DNA of 64,000 nucleotides from Chryseobacterium sp. MA9 (lineage in GTDB: Bacteria; Bacteroidota; Bacteroidia; Flavobacteriales; Weeksellaceae). Numbering within the stretch: position 1 is the first letter of the stretch; each line of letters starts with the position of its first letter. The position numbers and the translations under genes were made by a program. The notes under the pieces are model-generated. The model ran no database searches. It was given only the letters and a program-made list of their open reading frames with translations, and had not been told where the DNA came from. Shown here one piece after another: positions 8,444-17,017 of the stretch. The stretch covers positions 3,968,001-4,032,000 of the forward strand of contig NZ_CP075170.1 of assembly GCF_024399315.1 (NCBI RefSeq), written 5' to 3'.

Positions 8444-9262
8444 ATGGAGATGAAGTATATCAGAAAGATTCTATTCCTGATGCTGTTTTGTATCGCTTCA
8501 GGATTGTGGGCGCAGCAAAAAATATCAGGAAAAGTGATCACAGGGAACGAACTGGATTTAACTCCCATACTCATTGTCAATATTTCAGAAGGCAAAAGTA
8601 TTCTAAGTGATATGTCCGGGAAATTTGAAATTGAAGCAAAAGAAAATGACGAGATCAGATTTGTCAGAGAAGGGTACTACCGTGTTGATAAGAAGATTAC
8701 CGGAGAAGAGATGAATTCTCCATTGAATATCATTCTCAAAAGAATGGAAATCCAGATTCCTGAAGTGAAAATTACCTATAAACCTACAGGAAATTTAGTG
8801 AAAGATAATCAGCATTTGAATGAATCCAGAAAGCTTCAGTCTTTGAAATCTGATATGGAGGAGTATATGAAAAGTCCGCTTAATCAGCCTTTGCCTACTA
8901 ATACCATTTCAAAAACTTTTACAGGACATGATTACAATGCGGGGCAGGTAAACCTGTTTGGCGTATTTAATGCTGTATCAGGCTTGGTAAAGAAAGCAAC
9001 AAAACCAAAAATTACCAAAGCGAATTACAATGAAACCCAGGATTTCCTTAAGAGAGTAAAAAATCAGGTCAATCTGAGTTTTCTGAAAAAATACGGAATG
9101 AATGAAGAACAGATTGATGCTTTTCTTCTTTATGCGGAAAAAACACGTTCACTGGCAAAAAGATACAGAAAGGATTTTCAGATAAGTGTGGTAGAATATG
9201 AGCTTAAAATCGCCTTTGGAGAGTACAGTAAAACAAATAAACTGGAAGGAACTAAAGAATAA
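8444..9262 (+). CDS. Secreted protein with carboxypeptidase-like regulatory domain (paralog 2 of 3)
   Basis: 272 aa. Signal peptide ending LWAQQ, then the same beta-sandwich pattern as the gene before it: PILIVNIS, SDMSGKFEIEAKENDEIRFVREGYYRV, PLNIIL, IQIPEVKI, TGNLVKDN. The C-terminal half is diverged, longer and rich in basic residues, with FLKRVKNQVNLSFLKKYGM and EEQIDAFLLYAE segments that parallel the DDYFTNL and IDHFIYYV segments of paralog 1. It follows paralog 1 with no spacer, so the two are co-transcribed and possibly translationally coupled. Function unknown. Confidence 0.78.
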   Translation: MEMKYIRKILFLMLFCIASGLWAQQKISGKVITGNELDLTPILIVNISEGKSILSDMSGKFEIEAKENDEIRFVREGYYRVDKKITGEEMNSPLNIILKRMEIQIPEVKITYKPTGNLVKDNQHLNESRKLQSLKSDMEEYMKSPLNQPLPTNTISKTFTGHDYNAGQVNLFGVFNAVSGLVKKATKPKITKANYNETQDFLKRVKNQVNLSFLKKYGMNEEQIDAFLLYAEKTRSLAKRYRKDFQISVVEYELKIAFGEYSKTNKLEGTKE

Positions 9263-9274
9263 CTTTAATAAAAA

Positions 9275-10087
9275 TTGAATTATTTCATTAAAAATATAGA
9301 AATATTGGGGCAGAGAAAATTTCTTCTTTTCCTTATGCTTCTGTGCAGTACTTTTATTTTTTCTCAGCAGACAGTAACCGGGCGAGTAGTGGATGATAAT
9401 GGGGAAAACTTGAGTAAAGTAATTGTTATTAACATGTCTTCCGACAAAAAAGTATATTCTGATTCAGAAGGTGTGTTTTCTATAGAAGCCAATCCCAATG
9501 ATGAACTGAGATTTGTAAAAGAAGACTTCAACAGAACATCCAGAAGAGTTCTTATCAATGGTATTAATCCTCCCTTATTCATTACTCTTTATCAGATTCC
9601 GAGAGATGTAGGAGAAGTAAAGATCGTAAAAAAGCTTACCGGAGATTTGGAAGTGGATTCCCGGATTGTGGCAAAAGTAGATAAAGGAGAACAGGTGAGA
9701 GATGCTGTAGGACTTCCGCAGCCGGTTGGAAAAATGAGAGAGAAGCCTGCAGAAGTGAAAAGTGTTCTTTTACCCATACTTTTAGGAAACCTGAATGTTC
9801 AGGGAGTATATGATCTGATAAGCGGTAAAGCCAGAAGGCAGAAAAGACAGTATAAATATGATGATCTCCAGGAACACATTGTATGGATTCGGGATAGGAT
9901 AGATGATGAGTACTTTGTAAAAACAGGAATCCCGGCCGATAGAATTTCAGAATTTATTCAGTTTTCATTTTTAGCGAAGCCTCAGGTACGAACTTACGTG
10001 AAAGCAAAAAATCTTTCAGGAGTAATGCTGAGGTTAGAAGAAACGGCACCCCTTTTTATAGAAAGATTGAAAGAAAACGAAAAGTAG
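9275..10087 (+). CDS. Secreted protein with carboxypeptidase-like regulatory domain (paralog 3 of 3)
   Basis: 270 aa from a TTG start at 9275; no ATG gives a usable signal peptide. The signal region reads FLLFLMLLCSTFIFSQQ. The domain pattern repeats: VIVINMS, SDSEGVFSIEANPNDELRFVKEDFNRT, PPLFITL, VGEVKIVKKLTGDLEVDS. The C-terminal half keeps HIVWIRDRIDDEYFVKTGI and RISEFIQFSF, matching both siblings. It lies 12 bp after paralog 2. Three copies in a row, each diverged beyond the shared core, suggest an old tandem duplication kept for different partners. Function unknown. Confidence 0.75.
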   Translation: MNYFIKNIEILGQRKFLLFLMLLCSTFIFSQQTVTGRVVDDNGENLSKVIVINMSSDKKVYSDSEGVFSIEANPNDELRFVKEDFNRTSRRVLINGINPPLFITLYQIPRDVGEVKIVKKLTGDLEVDSRIVAKVDKGEQVRDAVGLPQPVGKMREKPAEVKSVLLPILLGNLNVQGVYDLISGKARRQKRQYKYDDLQEHIVWIRDRIDDEYFVKTGIPADRISEFIQFSFLAKPQVRTYVKAKNLSGVMLRLEETAPLFIERLKENEK

Positions 10088-10215
10088 TTTAAAGAAAGAA
10101 ATATTCATCCGGATTGAATAATTCTTCATTCTTTAAAATGTTAAGAAAATCTTAAAATATTGGAATAGAAATTGATACAATCTTTATTGTAACAACAACT
10201 CAATTCACAAGTTTT

Positions 10216-10950
10216 ATGAATAAAAATATTTTTGCAATAGCTATAGCCGCGCTGGGTTTCATAATCGGGCTAGGATTTTTAGGAAATGCCATTAAAAACA
10301 GAAACAAATCTGAAAATACAATTTCCGTAACAGGGCTCGGTACAAAACAGTTTACATCAGACCTGATCACTTGGTCCGGAAGTTTTTCCAAAAATAATGC
10401 TGATTTGAAATCAGCTTATGATGAACTGGCGACAGACAGAAAAGTAATCAATGACTACCTGCTTTCAAAAGGTATACAGCAGAAGGAGATTGTATTTTCT
10501 TCCGTAGATATCCAAAAACAGTTCAGAAGTTATAATGATGCCAACGGAAATTATGTACAAGGAGAATTCTCTGGTTATAACCTTACCCAAAAAGTTTCTA
10601 TTGAAAGTAAAGAAGTTAGCAAAATAGAAAATCTTTCCAGAAATATTACGGAAATTATCAATCGCGGAATTGAATTCACCTCTTCTTCACCAGCGTATTT
10701 TTATACTAAATTGGCTACCGTGAAGCAGGAAATGATTGCCAGTGCAACAAAAGATGCCAAAGAACGTGCTGAGAAAATTGCTGAAAACTCAGGGAGCAGT
10801 TTGGGAAACCTAAAGAAAGCAACAATGGGCGTAATCCAGATTACAGCTCCCAATTCTAATGAAGACTATTCATATGGAGGAACTTTCAATACTTCTTCTA
10901 AAGAAAAAGAAGCCAGTATCACAATAAAACTTGAGTACGAAGTAAATTAA
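10216..10950 (+). CDS. SIMPL domain protein (DUF541)
   Basis: 244 aa. An N-terminal membrane anchor (IFAIAIAALGFIIGLGFLG) is followed by the DUF541/SIMPL fold: ISVTGLGTKQFTSDLITWSGSF, a helix with AYDELATDRKVINDYLLSKGI, GYNLTQKVSIES, and the ATKDAKERAEKIAENSGSSLG segment typical of the family. The protein is probably an inner-membrane-anchored periplasmic protein. Bacterial relatives have been tied to oxidative stress, outer-membrane or pilus functions, without a settled mechanism. It has its own transcription unit; the terminator downstream is shared with the convergent GNAT gene. Confidence 0.88.
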   Translation: MNKNIFAIAIAALGFIIGLGFLGNAIKNRNKSENTISVTGLGTKQFTSDLITWSGSFSKNNADLKSAYDELATDRKVINDYLLSKGIQQKEIVFSSVDIQKQFRSYNDANGNYVQGEFSGYNLTQKVSIESKEVSKIENLSRNITEIINRGIEFTSSSPAYFYTKLATVKQEMIASATKDAKERAEKIAENSGSSLGNLKKATMGVIQITAPNSNEDYSYGGTFNTSSKEKEASITIKLEYEVN

Positions 10951-11005
10951 CAGAAAAGTTTAGGCAGCTTCAGAATTAAGATTTAAGCTTAACCAAAATA
11001 TTACA

Positions 11006-11043
11006 CAAGCACCTGTGAAAATCTGCGCAGATCTGTGGTCAAA
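11006..11043. repeat. Degenerate interspersed intergenic repeat, copy 1
   Basis: Contains AAAATCTGCG, two bases, then GATCTGTGG. The same pattern recurs near 16925 and, inverted, near 25600. It lies between convergent genes. Confidence 0.4.
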
Positions 11044-11055
11044 AAATATAAAAGA

Positions 11056-11090
11056 AAAACGCCGGAAAACAGTTCCGGCGTTTTATATTT
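11056..11090. terminator. Bidirectional intrinsic terminator
   Basis: Perfect 12-bp stem AAAACGCCGGAA (11056-11067) and TTCCGGCGTTTT (11073-11084) with a 5-nt loop, flanked by A and T tracts. It separates the convergent SIMPL and GNAT genes. Confidence 0.9.
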
Positions 11091-11602
11091 TAACGATAAA
11101 TAATATCGTAAATTTCTTTTTTGGTTTCTTCTACATTTTCAGGAGTGTAATTAGCAAGCAGCCATAAATTCAAAGATTTTTTCCCTTCTCCATAACTTGG
11201 CTGAATATGAGTGTCATCAATCAGACTGAAATTATTTCTCTGATAAAAAGAATAACGTCTTGCAGCATCTTCACTCAAATCTGCAGGCTCAATTTCTAAA
11301 ATAACGCCCGGATAGTTTTCTGAGATATGATTGATGATATGAGAACCCAGTTTCTTACTTCTGAACGCTTCAAATACTTCAAAATGTTCTACAAAAACAA
11401 AATTGCTAAGTTCCCACAAGATGAGGTAGCCAATAGCTTCAGATTCATGAATAACAGACATGAACTTTACATAAGGATTTGAAAATAAACCCTCAAACTG
11501 TTCTTTGTCTCTTTGTTCGTCTACAGGAAAAGTAGTTGTGTAAGAATCATAGATTTCCTTAATTCTATGATCCTCAGCAGATGTGATCGGTAAAAATTCC
11601 AT
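11090..11602 (-). CDS. GNAT-family N-acetyltransferase
   Basis: 170 aa of the acetyl-CoA-dependent N-acetyltransferase fold. Beta-4 and the acetyl-CoA loop can be seen as FVEHFEVFEAFRSKKLGSHIINHI, a variant of the R/Q-x-x-G-x-G/A loop (here RSKKLGS). It is followed by VILEIEPADLSEDAARRYSFYQRNNF, where YSFYQRNNF is the usual GNAT motif B. The substrate cannot be told from sequence. It begins 3 bp after the end of the PspC-like gene, so the two are probably co-transcribed. Confidence 0.85.
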   Translation of the reverse strand: MEFLPITSAEDHRIKEIYDSYTTTFPVDEQRDKEQFEGLFSNPYVKFMSVIHESEAIGYLILWELSNFVFVEHFEVFEAFRSKKLGSHIINHISENYPGVILEIEPADLSEDAARRYSFYQRNNFSLIDDTHIQPSYGEGKKSLNLWLLANYTPENVEETKKEIYDIIYR

Positions 11603-11605
11603 AGT

Positions 11606-11827
11606 TTATAAATCAAAGACGCTAGGTCTTCTGGTGATGAAAATATCTTTAATCCAAAGCGTGAATGCCAATCCTACATAGATCAGAAAGAAAAAACCGG
11701 CTGTGGCAAAAGTAGAGTAAATGAAGAAAATTCTCAATTTTGATACAGGAATCCCCAGCTTGGCACCTGTTCTTGTCAGTACACCAAACCATTCTCTTTC
11801 CATTTTATGACGGATATTACTCAGCAT
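11606..11827 (-). CDS. Small PspC-like membrane protein
   Basis: 73 aa. The segment ERxWFGVLTRTGAKLGIPVSKLRIFFIYSTF matches the N-terminal core of PspC-domain proteins, followed by one hydrophobic helix (about residues 38-58) and a short basic tail. Full PspC proteins take part in phage-shock or envelope-stress responses. This short form has only the PspC domain, so a signalling role is plausible but unproven. Immediately upstream lies a decayed copy of the 3' end of the DUF2851 gene that reads in frame into this ORF; I keep the ATG at 11827 as start. Confidence 0.7.
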   Translation of the reverse strand: MLSNIRHKMEREWFGVLTRTGAKLGIPVSKLRIFFIYSTFATAGFFFLIYVGLAFTLWIKDIFITRRPSVFDL

Positions 11828-11840
11828 TTCCAGATTGTTA

Positions 11841-11880
11841 TTTAAAAGTTTAAATCCAATACTGCAAGTTAAGGAATTTT
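11841..11880 (-). pseudogene. Remnant duplicate of the 3' end of the DUF2851 gene
   Basis: A 23-nt stretch at 11841-11863 is identical to 11927-11949 inside the end of the DUF2851 gene, 86 bp away. On the minus strand the flanking bases read KNSLTCSIGFKLL, against KNCLACSIGFKLL in the intact gene. This is a diverged tandem copy of the gene's tail, lying between that gene and the PspC-like gene. Confidence 0.7.
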
Positions 11881-11919
11881 TTTGATAAGGTCTTTGTATG
11901 GTGATATCTATTAAGAGAA

Positions 11920-13176
11920 CTATTCTTTTAAAAGTTTAAATCCAATACTACACGCTAAACAGTTTTTTACTTCACAACGGGTTTTGTGATGATAGATCAT
12001 GCTTTGGCTTTCCAATGCATTGGTAATGTTCAGACCAAGTTTTTCCCAGCTTTTAATGATGGTGTTTTTTTCAGCTGAAACCGTTTTGTACAGTTCAATA
12101 ATTTCATCTGCAATCTCTTCGCGATGGTATTTGTGATAAGTATACTTTAAAGGAAGAACAGTATTTAAAATAAGAAGATTAATGAAATCCTTACTTAATG
12201 TTTTAGGCTGTACTTTTGAAATATTTCCGAAATTAAAATGGAAATCCCAGTATTCAGAGGCTTTTATAGCTCTAAATATGTTATATAGCTGATTGGCATT
12301 CTTTGCTTCCATAATCTTAGAGAATAGATGCTGATGTTTGTAAAGGTCTGCCAACTGAGACAATCGGATTGTAGGAAAGTTTTGGGGCCTTAATCTTAAA
12401 AATTTAGGATGAAACTTCAGATCCGAAATTGAAAATTTGGCTTTAATGAAATCAAATTCTCTTTTCCATATTTTCATCTGTCCGTCCTGGGGTGTCTCAA
12501 GCCATCCTGAAATTCCGAACAGTAAAGCTTCAAGCTGAAGAGGATTCTGGCGGATTTTGTTAATAATGCTGTAGTCCAGACTTTCAGCAATTTGCCGGAA
12601 AATATGAGCATTGACTTTTAATCCGAATGAATAAGCAAAACTGTGAAATAAAACGGCTTCAAAATTATTTTTATACCGGATTAAACTCTGTTCAAGTTCT
12701 TCAGATTTTTCGTCCAGTTTTTTCAGAATATTCTCTTCATGGAAGTTAACAGGTACTTTTTTCGGATTAAAGATATTTTCACAGGCAATAAATTCATTTC
12801 CGGTAATGAGCTTCTCATATTTCAATATGATATTTTCATCAATATGATTTTTCAATTCCAAAGTTGGAATATGCTTTCCGGTAAGTTCTTGAATTTCTAT
12901 ATCATGCTGAAGTACAACATGCAGAATGATATTCTGGTAATTGGGATCCTGCGAATGATTGTGAAAAATCCAATCTGAGGAACGAACATGCAGTTCTATA
13001 TTTCCTGCGAGAAGTAAGCCGTTGATTTTAATTTTAGCATCCAGAAAATCAGGGCCGGCATTTTTATTCCATTTTCCGAAATGGATAATTTCAACGGAAT
13101 TTCCTTCAATATCCTTGAAGTTAAAATTTTTGAAAACCTTATAGTTCCAAAGATATTGAAGTAGTTTTTCCGTCAT
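11920..13176 (-). CDS. DUF2851 family protein
   Basis: 418 aa, no signal peptide or membrane segment. It matches the Bacteroidota DUF2851 family by its opening (LLQYLWNYKVF, FGKWNKNAGPDFLDAKIKINGLLLAGNIELHVRSSDW) and by a Cys-rich end (KTRCEVKNCLACSIG) that could bind a metal. The GNIELH and SSDWxxHxH-like segments suggest a nuclease-like or metal site, but no biochemical role is established that I know of. It starts 28 bp after bshA and is probably in the same operon. Confidence 0.85.
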   Translation of the reverse strand: MTEKLLQYLWNYKVFKNFNFKDIEGNSVEIIHFGKWNKNAGPDFLDAKIKINGLLLAGNIELHVRSSDWIFHNHSQDPNYQNIILHVVLQHDIEIQELTGKHIPTLELKNHIDENIILKYEKLITGNEFIACENIFNPKKVPVNFHEENILKKLDEKSEELEQSLIRYKNNFEAVLFHSFAYSFGLKVNAHIFRQIAESLDYSIINKIRQNPLQLEALLFGISGWLETPQDGQMKIWKREFDFIKAKFSISDLKFHPKFLRLRPQNFPTIRLSQLADLYKHQHLFSKIMEAKNANQLYNIFRAIKASEYWDFHFNFGNISKVQPKTLSKDFINLLILNTVLPLKYTYHKYHREEIADEIIELYKTVSAEKNTIIKSWEKLGLNITNALESQSMIYHHKTRCEVKNCLACSIGFKLLKE

Positions 13177-13204
13177 AAGTGTGACGATAAATATAATAGA
13201 AATA

Positions 13205-14353
13205 TTATACTTTCGTCAACTTCTTATTAAAGTTTTCTATAGTCGTTCTATACATTTTCTCATAGATAGGAAGAATGTTTTTCAAATCGAATTTTATAGC
13301 CTGATCTTTCGCGTTTTGCTTCATTTTGGTTAAAAGTTCATCATTGCTCAATAGCTTAATGGTATAGTTGCTCATGGCCTCTACATTTCCGATTTCAGCC
13401 AGATATCCTGTTTCACCCTGAATATTCACCTCAGGAATTCCTCCTGCATTGGAACTGATTACCGGAGTATAAGCTGCCATGGCTTCCAAAGCTGCCAAAC
13501 CGAAACTTTCCTGTTCCGAAGGAAGAAGAAATACGTCCGAAAGCTGTAAAATTTTATACAGATCATTCACCTTTCCTAAAAGACGGATTTTAGAGATAAG
13601 ATCTGGGTTTTCTTCTAAAAACTGATTGACCTTTTCCATATCAGGACCTTCACCAATGATGATCAGTTTGGATTTTACCTTTTTCTCCACATTCTTAAAG
13701 ATCTGAAGTACTTCGTCTACACGTTTTACAGGACGAAGGTTGGATACGTGGATCAGAATCTTTTCATCAGGATTGGCAAACTGTGTTCTCTGGCATTCAG
13801 AGCAGTCATCAAATTCAGAATTGTCAATGAAATTGGTAATCACCTGAATTTCTTTTTTGATGTTGAAAAACTGAAGGGTATCTTTTTTCAGACTTTCAGA
13901 AACTGAAGTAATAGCATCTGATTGGTTGATGGAAAATTCTACAGCATGTTTATAACTTGGGTGCTGGCCTACAAGGGTAATATCTGTACCGTGCAGGGTA
14001 GTCACCAGTGGAATATCATTATTGTCTTCCTGAAGCATTTGCTTTGCTGTAAAAGCTGCATAAGCATACGGAATGGCATAATGTGCATGAAGAAGATCCA
14101 GTTTATAAAGATTGACAACCCTATAGATCATCGAGCTTAACGCAATATCATAAGGCTGATACTGGAAAAGAGGATAGGTCTGAACATTTACCCTATGGAA
14201 GAAAATATTCGGGTTGGTAATGTCTAATCTTGCAGGAAGTGCAGAACTGATGAAATGTACTTCATATCCTTTATTGGCAAGGGACATTCCTAATTCTGTT
14301 GCTACAATTCCGCTTCCTCCATATGTGGGATAGCAAAGTATGCCTATTTTCAT
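13205..14353 (-). CDS. bshA: N-acetyl-alpha-D-glucosaminyl L-malate synthase
   Basis: A 382-aa GT4 glycosyltransferase catalysing the first step of bacillithiol synthesis, joining GlcNAc from UDP-GlcNAc to L-malate. The N-terminus MKIGILCYPTYGGSGIVATE and HAHYAIPYA, TTLHGTDITLVG are typical of BshA. The C-terminal Rossmann domain has HVSNLRPVKRVDEV, IIGEGPDME and the EX7E-type segment SEQESFGLAALEAMA. BshB and BshC are not in the window. It lies 4 bp after the GH3 gene, so it is co-transcribed with it. It is evidence that this organism makes bacillithiol as low-molecular-weight thiol. Confidence 0.93.
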   Translation of the reverse strand: MKIGILCYPTYGGSGIVATELGMSLANKGYEVHFISSALPARLDITNPNIFFHRVNVQTYPLFQYQPYDIALSSMIYRVVNLYKLDLLHAHYAIPYAYAAFTAKQMLQEDNNDIPLVTTLHGTDITLVGQHPSYKHAVEFSINQSDAITSVSESLKKDTLQFFNIKKEIQVITNFIDNSEFDDCSECQRTQFANPDEKILIHVSNLRPVKRVDEVLQIFKNVEKKVKSKLIIIGEGPDMEKVNQFLEENPDLISKIRLLGKVNDLYKILQLSDVFLLPSEQESFGLAALEAMAAYTPVISSNAGGIPEVNIQGETGYLAEIGNVEAMSNYTIKLLSNDELLTKMKQNAKDQAIKFDLKNILPIYEKMYRTTIENFNKKLTKV

Positions 14354-14357
14354 TAGA

Positions 14358-16076
14358 TTATTGTTGTTTTGATGTTGTATTATTTGTTGGGGTAATTACA
14401 TTAAGATCAATACCCATTCCTGGTTTCAGCTGATCATTAACCAGTACAGGAAGTTTTCCCCATATTTTTGTTTTTCCGTTTAAAGCATCTGCAGCAGCAT
14501 TCATTGAATCATCGTTATTTTCATAAGAAACAAGAACCGTTGAAACTTTTGAAATATCAATATCCTTTAATGCATAAGCACTTCCAAATATATTCAGAAT
14601 TATATTTTGATTTTTGGTAAGATTAGAAAGCACCTGCTTAGATTCTGCTGAAACTTTATAAGGTTTGTAAGCCGTTGAATTATCTTTATGAATACCGATA
14701 ATTACCGTTGATCCTGCTGGAATAGTATTTATTTCACCCGCTTTTTTGATGATTACATTGTTACCTAATCTGCTGGCGAAAGTCTGATAAGGAGCTTCTT
14801 CCAAAGGAACATAGTAGATTTGCTTTCCTGTAAGAGGCAGTAATTTCTTTTCATCCTTTAATAAAGTCAGTGCATTAGAATAAAGATTCTGTATCAGCTG
14901 GATATGAGAATTATTATTTAAATCAGTATTGATATTTTCCGGATTTTTTGGTGTGTATTGAGTCAGACCAAGGAAATACTTAGTCAATAAGATTTTTTTC
15001 ACACTTTCTTCTACTCTGGACTGAGGAATTTCCCCTTTATCAATAGCTTTCTGAATCAGTTTTTTACCTTCAGAAACACCTTGTGAGAAAAGCATAATGT
15101 CATTTCCAGCTTTAAACGCCATAGCATCCAGTTCTCCTGGCTTGTATTTATTCGCTACAGCACCCATATTTAATGCATCGGTAATGATTAAACCTTTATA
15201 ACCCAGCTTGTCTTTCAGTAATCCGGTAATGATATTTTTAGAAACAGACGCGGGAATTCCTTTTCCTGATTCTAAGCTTGGAACATATAAATGAGCAACC
15301 ATTACACCACCAATTCCTTTATTCATCAAAGCTTTGAATGGTGCCAGTTCTATTGTATTAAGCCTGTCCATAGAGTGGGAAACCACAGGAAGGTCAAGGT
15401 GTGAGTCTGTACTGGTATCTCCGTGCCCCGGGAAATGTTTAATCGCTGCTAATATATTGTTATCCTGAAGACCATTAGAGTAGGACAGGGCAGAGCTGAT
15501 TACATTATCTACTTCAGAACCAAAACTTCTGTTCCCAATGATAGGATTATTAGGATTGGTATTGACATCCACTACAGGTGCAAAATCCCAGTTGATTCCC
15601 ATTCTGTGACAATCCTCAGCAATTTTTGCGGCCATCTGATATACAAGATTTTTATCCTGGATAGCACCTAATGTCATTGCCCATGGAAATTTGTGAGCAG
15701 TGGCTATTCTCTGGTACAGGCCCCATTCGGCATCCATACCAATCATCAAAGGAATTTTAGATTTCTGCTGAAATTCATTGACCAGGTCGATTTCCTTTGC
15801 GGCATCATCCTGCATTAAGATCAGGCCGCCTATTTTATCATTAGTAACAATGTTTCTTATCTGGCTGATATAATCTTCTCCTTTATTGGTATAAAGCGCA
15901 ACAATAAAAAGCTGTCCTAGTTTTTCATCCTGAGAAAGATTTTTATAGGTTTTGTCAACCCATTGCTTAGCCTTTTTCAAATCTTCCTTAGAAGCATTTT
16001 TAGGCTGATATTGGGCGTTCACCTTAGGACTTATCAATGCGACAATAAAGAGTGAAGTATATAATAATTTCTTCAT
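14358..16076 (-). CDS. Secreted glycoside hydrolase family 3 (NagZ-like)
   Basis: 572 aa from the ATG at 16076, which gives a signal peptide (MKKLLYTSLFIVALISPKVNAQ); the frame is open further upstream, but that extension lacks a signal. The GH3 TIM barrel shows KHFPGHGDTSTDSHLDLP, the NagZ-type loop whose Asp-His pair is the acid/base, and GLIITDALNMGAV with the nucleophile Asp. The C-terminal part is a second GH3 alpha/beta domain. NagZ-type enzymes remove beta-N-acetylglucosamine from peptidoglycan fragments. A signal peptide implies a periplasmic or lipid-linked location. Its link with bshA may simply be positional. Confidence 0.9.
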   Translation of the reverse strand: MKKLLYTSLFIVALISPKVNAQYQPKNASKEDLKKAKQWVDKTYKNLSQDEKLGQLFIVALYTNKGEDYISQIRNIVTNDKIGGLILMQDDAAKEIDLVNEFQQKSKIPLMIGMDAEWGLYQRIATAHKFPWAMTLGAIQDKNLVYQMAAKIAEDCHRMGINWDFAPVVDVNTNPNNPIIGNRSFGSEVDNVISSALSYSNGLQDNNILAAIKHFPGHGDTSTDSHLDLPVVSHSMDRLNTIELAPFKALMNKGIGGVMVAHLYVPSLESGKGIPASVSKNIITGLLKDKLGYKGLIITDALNMGAVANKYKPGELDAMAFKAGNDIMLFSQGVSEGKKLIQKAIDKGEIPQSRVEESVKKILLTKYFLGLTQYTPKNPENINTDLNNNSHIQLIQNLYSNALTLLKDEKKLLPLTGKQIYYVPLEEAPYQTFASRLGNNVIIKKAGEINTIPAGSTVIIGIHKDNSTAYKPYKVSAESKQVLSNLTKNQNIILNIFGSAYALKDIDISKVSTVLVSYENNDDSMNAAADALNGKTKIWGKLPVLVNDQLKPGMGIDLNVITPTNNTTSKQQ

Positions 16077-16192
16077 GACTTTTTGAATAAGAACAAAAAT
16101 ACAATTAAAAAAATGAGGAAAACAAAGTTTTTGAGATTTTTGGTATATGATTTGAATACGCAATATAAATAATAACTAAACTTTAATAAGAA

Positions 16193-16738
16193 ATGAAAAA
16201 AATACTTCTCTTTTTATTCCTGGGTGCTGTAGGTTTTACCGCTTATAGCTGTGACAATAGTGATGATGTTGTGGTATCAAAAGATTATGATACTATTAAC
16301 CAGTCGTTTGATATAAGTCCTAGTTTTACTAAAATCGATGATAATCTTTACAGATGGAGTGATGATTTTAACAGCCCATTAGTACAGTCCGATATGGTAC
16401 TTATTTATATGCAGGTTGGAACTGATGGAGGTTCTCCTATCTGGAAGCTTCTTCCATATACTCGTTATGTAGGTAATGCAAATAATGATGCTGTAGATTA
16501 TATTTATGAATTCAGTAAATTTGCTGCTACCATTAATATTAATTCTACTGCTGCATTTAGTTTAACAGCTAATCCGTCATACTACCAGAATAAAAATTTC
16601 AGAGTTCTTATTCTTCCTGCTAACGGAACGGGAACAGGTGGCGCAAAAGCAGCCAAAGGTAATGTAGTAGATTATAACGATTACAAGAGTGTAATTAAAT
16701 ATTACAATATTGACGAGTCTAAAATCAAGACTAAATAA
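16193..16738 (+). CDS. Putative lipoprotein, unknown function
   Basis: 181 aa. A hydrophobic leader ends AYSCDNSDD, so Cys-20 is the probable lipidation site, and the acidic Ser-Asp-Asp just after it resembles surface-export signals of flavobacterial lipoproteins. The rest is a soluble, aromatic, probably beta-rich domain (SPSFTKIDDNLYRWSDDF, MVLIYMQVG, PSYYQNKNFRVLILPANG). I do not recognise a family. It is transcribed alone, divergent from the GH3 gene, with a terminator behind. Confidence 0.7.
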   Translation: MKKILLFLFLGAVGFTAYSCDNSDDVVVSKDYDTINQSFDISPSFTKIDDNLYRWSDDFNSPLVQSDMVLIYMQVGTDGGSPIWKLLPYTRYVGNANNDAVDYIYEFSKFAATININSTAAFSLTANPSYYQNKNFRVLILPANGTGTGGAKAAKGNVVDYNDYKSVIKYYNIDESKIKTK

Positions 16739-16770
16739 TTTAGAATATCTTTTCAGTTTTTTATAATTAA

Positions 16771-16805
16771 AAAAGCTCCGGGAGAAATCTCGGGGCTTTT
16801 GATTT
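16771..16805 (+). terminator. Intrinsic terminator
   Basis: 13-bp stem (16771-16783 with 16788-16800, two G-U pairs) around a GAAA loop, ending in TTTT. Confidence 0.8.
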
Positions 16806-16921
16806 ATCAATGACCGATTTTAATGATTTTAGGCACCATAATTTCAAGTATCGTCTATAAAAGGATGGAAGGTGAAGGTAAAGGTAAGAGCCTGCTAAAT
16901 TTTAGGTCTATTTGAGCATTT

Positions 16922-16948
16922 TACGTGTGAAATCTGTGATCTGAATTA
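16922..16948. repeat. Degenerate interspersed intergenic repeat, copy 2
   Basis: GTGTGAAATCTGTGATCTG followed by an A-rich tail resembles the copies near 11010 and 25600. The rest of the 279-bp gap 16739-17017 shows only two terminators and no gene. Confidence 0.35.
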
Positions 16949-16976
16949 AAATGAGAATTTCTTCAGGAATATTAAT

Positions 16977-17015
16977 AAAAACAAAAGCTTCAGATTTTCT
17001 GAAGCTTTTGTTTTT
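16977..17015 (-). terminator. Very strong intrinsic terminator of the ribA operon
   Basis: Perfect 18-bp stem (16977-16994 with 16998-17015) closing on a TTT loop, flanked by A/T tracts. It ends just before the ribA stop codon on the minus strand. Confidence 0.88.
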
Positions 17016-17017
17016 AT

